Of a stretch of 64,000 nucleotides of DNA, positions 1 to 41,200 are shown piece after piece. The position numbers were made by a program, and so were the translations under genes. The notes below the pieces were generated by a model that made no database searches, had not been told where the DNA came from, and worked only from the letters and a program-made list of their open reading frames with translations. How positions within the stretch are numbered: position 1 is the first letter of the stretch; each line of letters opens with the position of its first letter. The stretch comes from Numida meleagris (Eukaryota; Chordata; Aves; Galliformes; Numididae), in assembly GCF_002078875.1 (NCBI RefSeq), contig NC_034414.1, positions 30,078,450-30,142,449 on the forward strand, in the 5' to 3' direction.

Positions 1-30614
<30,614 letters not shown>

Positions 30615-30744
30615 GTCAGCTCCCCGGGCGGGGGCGTGAGGCGGCCATCGCGGGCGGCCCCGCGGCTCTGCCACGCTCCCAGTGACGCCGGCCCCGCCCC
30701 CCCGGGAGGAGGGGCCGGGACAGCAGCCCGGGCGGCGGGGCGGG

Positions 30745-30750
30745 CACGTG
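30745..30750. promoter_or_regulatory. E-box CACGTG (USF/MYC/CLOCK type)
   Basis: Exact palindromic CACGTG about 130 bp upstream of the EIF2AK4 ATG inside the CpG island. The motif is seen; its use is inferred. Confidence 0.45.
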
Positions 30751-31326
30751 GAGCTGCCGGTGGCTGCCGGGTTGGCGCGGGACCCGCTGCCTTCACAGCT
30801 CGCTCAGCATCGAGCACCCCGTCCTCACGGCGCTGTGGGCTCGCAGTGGCTGTGCTTCCCGCTGTGCCCGTGAGCACCGGCACGCACCGAGTAAGAGCGT
30901 CTTACTTGCTTCTCACTTTGAGAACGGGCTTTTTGCAGTTAGCAGGCCACCTCAGGAGGGACTGCTCTGCAGAGTAGTTTCTGTGGGTTTCCACCTGTCC
31001 CGAATAACTCGCTTACATGCATCCTTTGTTTTTTTTTTTTTTTTAATTCAAACCAAGGTCTTAAGGTCCCGGTTGGGATTGCAACTCATAACTGCTGGGG
31101 CTGCGGCAGCATCGTGACATCAGTATCCGCTGAGAACCTAATTCTGAACGATTCCGCTACTCTTTGTTTCCCCGGCTGGCAGTGCCTGCAGAGTCCTTCA
31201 GTGTCAGTACTCTCCTGCCTGCTCTTTTTGCCGTGGGAACCGCGTGACGAACGCCGCGCACAGCCCCCACTGCGTTCCGAAAGGCGCCGGCACCACGGCG
31301 CCACAGCCACCCGCCGCACTGCCCCC

Positions 31327-31337
31327 AAGATGGCGGC
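31327..31337 (+). promoter_or_regulatory. YY1-type motif AAGATGGCGGC
   Basis: Exact match to the extended YY1 consensus, about 700 bp upstream of the GPR176 ATG and 710 bp upstream of the EIF2AK4 ATG. In CpG promoters such sites often lie at or just after a transcription start. Function is inferred. Confidence 0.55.
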
Positions 31338-31355
31338 TCCGGCCGCCCCGCAGTG

Positions 31356-31363
31356 TCACGTCA
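31356..31363. promoter_or_regulatory. CRE-like motif TCACGTCA
   Basis: Reads TGACGTGA on the minus strand, an ATF/CREB-type variant, 19 bp from the YY1 motif. Use is inferred. Confidence 0.4.
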
Positions 31364-32034
31364 CGGCGGAGGCGGGAGCTCGGCCGCCGGCTGCCGCCCC
31401 TCGTTGATTGCCCGCGGCGTGGAGCACCGGTAGCAGCAGGGTGTGAGCGGGAGTTGCGTTTGTTCTCTAGAGGCTCGTGTGCTCCTTGCCTCTGAACTCG
31501 CACGCAGTCAAATCAGTTTTTCTGCGAATAACTGCTCCGGGTGCGGGGTGGGGGCGGCCGCGTGCCGCGCAGGCAGAATGAAGGCGGGCAGCAGGCTGGC
31601 CGCGGGCGGCGAGCCGCGCCGCCTCGCTCGGGGCTGCGGACCAAAGCTGCCGCGGGGGCTGAGCGGAGCGCTTCGGAGCGGGACGCGGGCTCCCGCAACT
31701 TTCGCAGACGGCCGCGGCGCGTGGTGAGCGGGCGGGGCTGGCGGGGGATCGCCGTGGGGACTCTTCCCCCTCCCCCCGCTGAGAAGCGCCGGGCACCGCG
31801 AGGCGAGAAGCATGGGACAGCCGGCGGCGCGGCGGGGCCGCCTTCTCTTTTCTGGCCGTAATGACTCGCAGGGCAGGAGCGTGAAAAGCCGAGCCTGCCT
31901 CCCGGGACGCAGAAACGCGGTGACAATGCCTCCGAGGGCCAGAGCCCGGGCTCCATCCGCAGCGCCGTGTTTTCGCCCCTGCGCTCCGCTCGCTCACTGA
32001 ACGGCTCGGTGGGCGCGGGGGGCAGCGCCTCGCC

Positions 32035-32257
32035 ATGGGGCACGGCTCGAGCTGGGCTCCGCTGAACGGCAGCGAACTCGCCCCGTTCCGCGCCGCCGGC
32101 CTGGGGGCGAGGAATGGGACCGCGGCGCAGATGGCGTGGGGCGGCGGCAACGGCAGCGCGGCCGGGCCCTGGGGCGGTGCGGAGCGCGGCGGGGAGCCCG
32201 GATACCGCCACTTCGCCACCGCCGCGCAGCTCGTCATCTTCGTGGGCTCCCTGCTGG
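32035..32257 (+). CDS. GPR176: GPR176 coding exon 1
   Basis: 74 codons plus one base. ATG in gccATGG context; begins M-G-H-G-S-S-W as human begins M-G-H-N-G-S-W. A Gly/Ala-rich extracellular tail with three N-G-S/T sequons leads to the start of TM1 (L-V-I-F-V-G-S-L-L). Donor gtgagt, phase 1. Lies in the CpG island. Confidence 0.93.
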
Positions 32258-35200
32258 GTGAGTGCGGGGAGCGCCGCGGCCGCGGGTCGTGGTTGATCTG
32301 CGCGCTGGCTGCTCGCATGGCGCTGCCGGTCCGCAGCTCTGCGGCTTCAGATGCCTGGCAGGTTTCCCATGTGTGTAAGTGATTACTATGAAAGACGAGG
32401 TGCCTGTCACAAGTGGAAACGGGAACGTTTGGTGTTTTATGTATTACTTTATAAACTTTCCTGTCAGAATACACAAGGGGAAGGAATGCGTTGTTTATAC
32501 CTTTATTTGCAGCTGTAATGGGGTCGGTTCTTATTATCATAGGAAAGTACGTGGAGTGCTTTACCGAAGTTTTACTGAGTATCTGCTTTGTACTACAGTG
32601 ATTCAGCACTTGTGTGCTGCGGATCTCACACGAATCCTTCGGAAGCACTTCGTGCTGTAAGCAAGTGTCGTTATGTGCTATCTTATCTGCTTGTTACCAT
32701 CCGTCATCCAAGGAATCGTGCACTTCTGATATGTGGTAGTAAGCTACTGGTATGTACTGTGTAACTTCACAAATGCGTGTAGATGGGTGTGCTTGCTACT
32801 TTGCATTCCTACAATGTGTTTACAGTGTGTTGTTAGGAATAGGCGTGCATTTCTTGCGGAACAAAGTTGTGATGTCCCATTTGATGAGTCAAGTTAGTAC
32901 TGCATGGGAAGGCAGTAAGAAAGGCTGCTACTAATGCCCCTAGTTCTCCTGGGTGATTCCAGTAGGTCTTTGGTGATGGCCATGTGCTCTTATTATCAAC
33001 GTTTTGTTTTTGTCTGATTTTGAGTAATGCTAAAATCAATGTATGTGGTTGCAGTAATACATTCTGCTACTTGTTTCCTCTTGGTAGTGTTTCATATCAC
33101 CTAACTGCTTTCTTTCTAAAAATATGATGAGCGTTGTCTTGGAACGCTGCTGAGCTCTGGGCTTGGTCAGTGATAGATATACTGGTTATTGCTGCCAGTT
33201 GCTGAGTGGTTTGACCTCACTTATTCTTCTTGTCCAGAGGGAGTAATTGTGTTTTTTTTTTTTTGTTTGTTTTCTATTTAGTGTGTGAAAATGATTTTGT
33301 TGCAGCATCTTGGATAGCGCCTGGCACAAAATGAGAGCCAGCAAACAGTAGGTGAGGTTAGCAAGCCTGGTCCTACTAGTGTCAGTGGTGTCCCGAACAC
33401 TACAACACTGGATGAGAAGAGCCCGTATTTCAGTTCTTATTCTCTGTCTTTTGAGCTTTGAGCCTTAAGGATGTCCATTTAGATCATATCTGCAGACTTA
33501 CTTCTATGACAGTGGATCTTCACAGATGCACTGATATACTTAAGGCATCAGTGACTTGAAGGTTTCATAATAAAATGAGGAAAAATAAACCAAACCAGCC
33601 AAATACCTAAATTTCACAAGACTTACTATAAGTCAAGGGTTCAGCACTCCTGCAGTTTGCTTTTGAGAGATGGACTCTGATCTGGACCTGTTATAAGGGG
33701 CTTATCTGCAGATCAGCTGCAGAGAGGCTGATGATGATGATCAACAGCTTCCCAAAGCTTATCCTAGAGCAAAGCCAGAGGGGAAATCATGGTGTCTCTG
33801 GCTTTTTTTCTGCCTCTGGAAAGCCCCTTGAGCTACAGAATAGCAGTATTTTTTCAGCAGTAGTGAGTCTCAAGTTCTTCCTTGCAGAGAGGAAATCCTT
33901 CAAGGGGAGCTGTGTCTCTCCTTACCCTAAGCATGAGGTGAGGGGTGCTCTCGTTATAGGCAGGATGTATGATTTGGGCATTCCACATCCTCAGTGTGTG
34001 CCTAAGATGCTTTGGTAATGGATAGAATAGCGTGGCCCTTCTGAAAGGAAAAAATTGTCTCTGCTTCCAGCATGAAAGGGAGGAAATGTATATACCCCTG
34101 CCTCGATAATGAATACTGACATGAGCATCAGTCTGCAGCTCAGAGAGGTCTAGGTCCTACAAGAAGAGAAAACTGAAGTTGAGGTTGTGAGTTTTAGTTT
34201 GGGATCTTGCCCTGCAGAAAGATGTGATAGCTGCTGGCTGACATGAGAGAGATACACAGGGCTTTTTTGTTTCCTGTTTGAGGTGTTTCTCTGAGACCTG
34301 TAGGGAGAATTCTAACAGTAGGAGAAATTCCTGTGATAGGTTTCCTTGTGTTTTGAGAAGATTGTCCTGTGGTGAGTGTTTCATGGTATCTGTAAAGGAC
34401 AAGATATTCAAAACGTCCTTCTTGAGTAGCAACAGCAATAGTTTCTATAATTCTGTTCATCTTTGTAGGGAATTTCCTATTTGTCACTGGTACTACACGT
34501 ATTGTGAGCTTTCAGATGGGAGATTTGGTGGATGGAAGAGTTTGGTCAATTTATAGTTCCTAATTGGAATCTTGTATCGACTTACAGTAAATCTTTCTTT
34601 TATACAAGTATCTTCAAGACTTACAAGCTACCTCTGTCTTTGGTGCCTGCCTGGGCACGTGAGTTTGTGAATTCCTGGGGGATGGTCAAAATACTTGCAT
34701 GTGCTGATGAACTTTATATCTCAGCTTGTGCATTTGGTAAATAAAGCCTGTAAGGAACTAGAAGGCCTTGTTAATGCTGTTTTCCTTCGCAGCTCCAAGG
34801 CTGGTAATGGCAGCACTCATAGTAATGGTATTTCCTAGCCCTTGAGCTGTCCTTGTAGTGGTAGTAGTGTCACCCACGGCCGCTTGCATTCAGAAGAAAC
34901 GGAAGCTTCAGATCTTTGTTTGAAATCGGAGGAGTGGAGCAAAACTTACAGGTTGCTTATTGTTAAACATAAAAGTAAGATATTTTTAACCAGAAATTTA
35001 TATTTCTAAAATTCAAATAATTACTTAGCCTTTGTCACCCTCTTTCAGCATGAAAAGAAAGCAACAGAAAGCTCTGCTATATTCTTGGCTGCTGTTCAAA
35101 ACTGAGTGAACAGCTTATGAAAACAGAGTATTTGAACATGGTAACTGTGAAAAATTAGTAGCTTTTAGGTTTAGGAGAATATGGAGTTACTGCTTTTACC

Positions 35201-38200
35201 CCTGTGGCTGTCACTAGTTTGAGAAAAGGATACATGTGGACGATGACTTGTAAATAGGTAACAAGTGCTGAATGACAAATCAAGTATCTTTTTTTTTTTC
35301 TCTCTCTTTCCCCCTCTCTTTTAAAGGCTTGAGGTGATGTAGGGCTCTTTTTCAAAGCCGATACAGCTTTTGATAGCTTCTATTTTATCAAAGAGGATTA
35401 TTGAGATGGAATTTATTGTGAAGATAGGAATAGAGTAATATTACTCTGTAAAGCAAATGTATCTCTTCTCGTTAGAGATAATGAGTCTGCAGGGACAAAT
35501 TACTTAGCCCAGAAACCAGACCTTCAACAGAATGAAGAGTGAGTGTTGCTTCTGAGTTCTGGTGGGGAAAGGTTGCTGGAGGTGGCTGTGGCTGGCTGTA
35601 GGTGTCAGGAGGGGATCTTGGAAATGAAGAGGATCCCCAGAAAGTGCTTTTAGGCAGGATGAGTAGCGAGCTTAGGTTGAGAGGGCTGAAAACTGCTGGG
35701 TGAAATGCAGTGGACAGCAGCATCTTCTGATATTTCCAGGGAAAGGAAGATTGGGAATGGTAACTGTGAGGATTTGGGCTCTATGTCTCTTAGCAAACTG
35801 TGGAAAAATCTGTGTTTATTTTCATATTTACAGATTTTCTTCTTTAAAAAAAAAAATCTTTTTGGATACTTATGGGGGAAAAAAAAAACCAAACACTGAT
35901 AGATTAATATTATAATGAGGAAGAGATTTCCATAGTGCCAACGTCTACAGACTGGATATCATCTCACAGTTAGTGAAGATTGCACTGAAAGTATTCTGAA
36001 TAATTACAAACCCATGAGGCTTTCCTAGACCTTGTAGATCAGTGCCTTCACTGCAGTTTGGGAAGGAGATTCTTTGTTACTTGCTCTTCTGTCTTTCTGA
36101 ATCTGTATTGTACTGAAAGCAATTGGTACAATACAGAAAGAAATCTTGAGGATGCTCCAATTCAGTTTGAACTCTGGTGGTTAGGGCACTTCTTTGGGAA
36201 GCTGTGGATTTGGTTAGTTACCTCTTTGTGTCCTCTACACACTCAGTGGTGTTACCGAAGAGAGGTAGCCTTGGAGAGAAAATGCTGTGTTTTGAAACAA
36301 ATACCAAATGCCCAAGTGAGAAGTGAACTCTTGCTGCCTTCTGTGTTTAGAAGGAGGAGCAGAAGCAGGGCTTTCGGCCTGTCCCTCTTCCTGAGGATTT
36401 CCCAGCAGCTGTTTGGCTCCAGGCTTTCTACCCTCAAAGCTGATTTTCATCTGTTTCCCTTGACATCTGTGCAAAGCAAATTAAAATGGGATTTTTATGG
36501 CACCTAACTTGTAAAGACATGAATCCTTTTTTGCATACAACCCTAAATTAACTGACAGTCTAGGTGATGTGTTAGTTATGGTAAATGCATACTAGCATAA
36601 TAAACAGTTGTATCTGTGAGGTTTGCCACAAGCCTCTTCTATGAAGAGTGAAGGAAGGAGTCTTGCAGTAAAGGATACTGCAGGTACAAGATTAAGGGTG
36701 AGATGAAGTAAATTTTTTTTAAAGTAAGGGAGACGTGTCTCCAATAGCTCCAGAATAAAAAATTATATCCCTGCTTCCAAAATGGGCGTAATCATCGGAA
36801 GGCTCAGGAATAAGGAAGGTGATGTTTTGTTTCTGCTGCAGTCACCGAGAAAAGCTGGAACTGTTTTTGGATGAAATCTTCTAAACCAGTCACATAGCGC
36901 GCATGTAGTTTGTTGTAGATCAGATGAAATAGCTTAAGTTAGGCGCAGTAAAAAGAGTCGGAAAAGCAAGTCTACTAAGTCCCTAAAATCCAATCTAAAT
37001 CCACTCCCTAGAGGTGTTCAAGGCCAGGTTGGATGGGGCCCTGGGCAGACTGATCTAATGTTAGATATGGAGGTTGGCGGCCCTGCCTGCGGCAGGGGGT
37101 TGGAGCTTGATGATCCTTGAGGTCCCTTCCAACCCAAGCCATCTATGATTCTATGAAAAGAAGCATCGCACAAGTGGCAATATTTGCATGTAATAATAAT
37201 TACATAATTATAATGCCTTTCAGTATTATAACATTGTAGCAGTAATTTTCCTCTGCATTTTTGAGTGGTTCCAAGCCTCAGGTATTATGGACCCTGCAGC
37301 AGTAAGTGCGGTTCAGCTTGCATCCTTGGTAAAGTCTGCATGGAATATTGTACTCGTGCATTTTATATGTTATCAGGTGTACTGCAGAGCAGTTCTTTAT
37401 TGGAGAAAATTTGAATTTTGGGGTCAGTGAAGAGGGGTTTGTGTGCATGGCTGTGGGCCTGTTGCCATGGAGATGGCTGTGCTGCCTCTGGCTTTGGCCA
37501 AGGCCTCCTCGGAGCTGCACCAAGTTCTGGAAATGGGGTGAGAGGAGCAACTATTTGCATCATCTAGAAATCTGCCAGATGCAATGGTTTGTAACTGCAA
37601 GTGCCTGACACCCGGTGATGCTGTCTGCTGGAGTGTTTCTCACACATGTGCTGTGGGTTAAGCAATGTCTTTACACATCACATGTTCAGGATGTTAAACC
37701 AACTGCTATTCAGGGTGAAAATTATTGCTATTGGTCTTTTTCCTGTCTGCTTTGTTTTTCACTGTGAGTTATGTTTGCTCAAATGGACGGACTGTGCTGA
37801 TCAGGTGCCGAGCATGGCCAGAGAAGCAAGCATGCCGACCAGATTACAATTTATAAGTGGCTTTTATCCCCTTCTCCTCTTAGCAGCCCATACTTTCTCT
37901 TCCCCAAAGCACCCTGAACTCTTTCTCCGCTTTTGGTGCTTACCAACCCCCAGCAGGGGTTGTGTGCTCCCACAATGCCCATCTGCAACATCCCAGAGTG
38001 ACCCTCTCACCCCGGGGCTAACCCCCTCAGTCTGAAAGGAAACCCCAAGAGCCTCCAGACCCAGGAAATGCGGGTGGCCTATCCGGCTGAGGCTCCCCAG
38101 CACAGCCTGGGAGGGGTCAGGCAGGGGCTCCTCTGCTGCTGTTGTGCCTCTGTCCTCTTCCATGTTCATGGAGATGAGCTTGTAATTGTGTTATCTAATG

Positions 38201-41200
38201 TGAGCTACAGACTGCACTTCTTTTGATTATTTGAATATGAAGATAATCATGAAATCATTTGAGTTGGAAGGAATTTTAAGGGTCGTCTTGTCTAACTCCC
38301 CTGCAGTGAACAGGGACACCTACAGCTAGATCAACTTGCTTAGAGCCGGGTCCAGCCTGACTTTGGATGTCTCCAGGGCTGGGGCATCTACCACCTCTCT
38401 GGGCAACCTGTTTAGTGATTCAATGCCCTTATTATAAAAAAAAACTTTTTCATTATATACTTTTTCCTTATAGAAGAGGCTGTAAATACAGTAAATTGTA
38501 TGTGTACTAGTGGGTGTATCAATGTGAAGTGTTTTGCGGGTAAAACAAAACTGTTTTTATGTGCATCCTTTATATATTTAAGGATATAAATTTATCTAGT
38601 GATCAAAATAAGGTTTTGCTTTCCTGCTGTACTTTCCCCCACACCCCATCACAGAACTTGTAAATGGCTGCATTTTGAGGTATGCGGTGTAGACTGGGTC
38701 TGAGTTAGCAGCTGAACCCCAAGTGCAGAGACTTGGGAGTTCTCTGTGTTAAGTTTCCTTTACTTAACTGTCACAATATTTGACAAGGAAGGAGTTCTTA
38801 AAACGTTCAGAAGGTGGGCAAGATACAGCTGGGATGTTTGCAAATAGCAGAAGTACCAGAGAAATAATTATTGTGTTGTACCTCTTTCCAGTTCACTGCT
38901 GATCAAATACCATCCCTTTAGCAAGTACAGCCTATTTCTTTCTTATTAGTGCTGTTACATTTTTAACATCTTTAATTTGGATTTAGTGGCTGAAAGCAGA
39001 GACAAGAAACGATGTGGAGCCAGCCAGCTTTCATAGAAACATTACTGTGAAGTGATTATTCAGGATTGGAAAACTGACTGGCAAAGAAATCATATAACCT
39101 CTCAAGACAAGGTATTAGATCAGCCAGACAATGCAGGTGGCAGTTGTGGTAGTAACGGAAGCAGAGGTTAAGCTGAAATGGTGGTGGCAGGGAATGCGTA
39201 TTTTGTCTTACTCTCTGCTCGTGATCCTTTGCTGTCGCTGAGGATTGCTGGGAGATTGCTGTGACTTGCTGCTGTTATAAGTGCTTTATCACTTGTAATA
39301 TTTGTCACTGCAATTTACATTCTCCATCATGAATAGTCCGATGTACTTCCTGGCAAATGCAGATTTTTTGTTTTGCCAACTGCGCTGGGGGGAAAAAAAC
39401 TGTAATTCTGAGGGAACGGAAGCTCTGAATTTAGTCTGCTTTTTCTACTCTACCACCCTTGACTTATTTTCTTGTCTGTCAAAGCAATTCCATTCAAGAA
39501 CTCAACGGTATCTTCAGATGAAGAATGTGAGGCAATCTTGCTTCTCCTGTCATTGCTTATATCTGTCTCTACACGTCTTTTGTCACTTGGCTCACGTTTG
39601 GATTCCAGCAGGCTTTATTTTTGTTGTGTGTCTGTATTGCTTAAGGCAAAACTGGATGATTTCTCTGATACTGTAGAACAAACAAGAAAGTCCTATGAGG
39701 ATTGAAAATTTTCCAGTGCTACTGCCCAAATTAATTGGAAAAAGCAGAAAATAGGGAGGTAGGGTGGTTTTCCTTTTTTTTTTTTTTTTTTTTGTTATGA
39801 ATTTATTATCTGTATTTTTAAGGAGTATCTAGAACAGGAGAGGGTGGCCTGGTTTGCCTTCTCAGAGGTACAACCCCTTTGAGACTGTATCACTGTGAAT
39901 CAGGTGTTTCTTTTGCCTTCTGGCTTTCCCCAGTTTTTAATTTAAATACTCTCCTACAATTTTCAACCTGACTGGTTTGGTTTAGGTGCAGCCTGGTTTT
40001 TGCAGATGCGTTACTGCCTCTCTCTTGTAGGTTGGGTCTGGGATGTGACACATATGGCCAGTAACATTGTCTGTTTGACTGACAGTTATCAGGAAATCAT
40101 AGTGGGTAGTTGCCACTTACGCTTCTTCGTGTCTGCATTCCTTTTAGGAGCACATATTTTAAAAGATACAGCCCTTATTTTGTCCACTTCACCCGAACAC
40201 TGATATGTTAATAGAAAAAAGGAACGTTGTAAGGAACATCCTGTACAGATCAGAATTACTGTATTATGTACAGAAAAAGCTGCAGAACTCAAGAGTGTAT
40301 TACAGAATGTTCTTTAACTCCACTTATAAGTGTTAACCATGTTTTTATCCAGAACTATTCTGTGGTGTTCATGCTAGACTTGGCTAAGATCGGTATTTTA
40401 TGCCTGCAATTTAATTTGGAAAAAAGAAATAAATTGTTGTAACACTAAAAATCTTCTGGCTGTCAAGGAGTTCTGTAGAAGGACAACAAAGGTATCCTTT
40501 TTTTCCCCCAGCTTCACTGCAGTCAGCAAAAAAGAGGAATGTTTAAAAGAGATACTAAAGCACCCATGCAATTAGCAAAGACTGATACTGCGTATGGAAC
40601 CAGCCTCTGGAGACCTGCTGTGATTATTTCAATCATTTATGAAAGTAAATTGCATTTCAGGTTCTAAAGAAGCTGAAAAAACACTGAACTACAGTTTAGA
40701 TTCTGTTTCTTCAGTAACGTGTTAGAGCATAATGTGGACATATCTGAGAAAGCAGCTATCTCAGAATGTCTTAATTGTCCCTAATCCAGCTGTCATGAGT
40801 TGATTGCTTTGTAACTAAAAATGCCAATTACAAGGTCAAAGACATTTCTTTGTGGTAGTGCCTAAATGAAGAAATTACATATGGAAATATATAGGAATGG
40901 CAAATAGAGCCCTAGAGCCCCTAGTGTTTATATACATTGCTAATAAGTGGTCTTTTATTCATGCAGCACCATGTAAAGAGCTACCAGAGACAGTAGCTTT
41001 TTGCATAGCAGTCAATTAATAATTAGTACAGTTTTGTAAGCATCCTAGCATCGCTGATGAAGTGATACATAGATTGCTTCAAAAGTAGTGCTTCCTATTT
41101 ATTTCCATGGAAACTGCAACAGATACAAGGAACACAATAACACTATTGATAGAGCAAATTCTCAGCTACAAAACCCTATTTTTCAGCATAATTGCTGCCA

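Larger units (their letters stand above)
30615..32034. other. Intergenic/5' UTR gap between EIF2AK4 and GPR176
   Basis: The divergent promoter region. The middle (about 30880-31210) is less GC-rich and holds a T-run at 31028-31044. No coding exon supported; the long open frames here are a by-product of GC content. Confidence 0.75.
31240..32330. promoter_or_regulatory. GPR176: CpG island over GPR176 promoter and exon 1
   Basis: About 1.1 kb of very CpG-rich sequence ending just after the GPR176 exon 1 donor. Includes GC box gggcggggctgg near 31730-31741. Together with the EIF2AK4 island it forms a head-to-head promoter region of 1.4 kb between start codons. Confidence 0.8.

Noticed and set aside
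30615..30674. Upstream extension of the EIF2AK4 frame to 30674
   Set aside because: The codon at 30674 is GTG, not ATG. The first in-frame ATG is at 30614, has good context, and matches the expected start relative to the RWD domain.
31467..32648. 393-codon minus-strand open frame, plus several others of 80-250 codons between 30200 and 32400
   Set aside because: They lie in CpG islands where stops are rare, have Pro/Arg/Ala-rich translation without domains, and overlap GPR176 exon 1 or EIF2AK4 exon 1.
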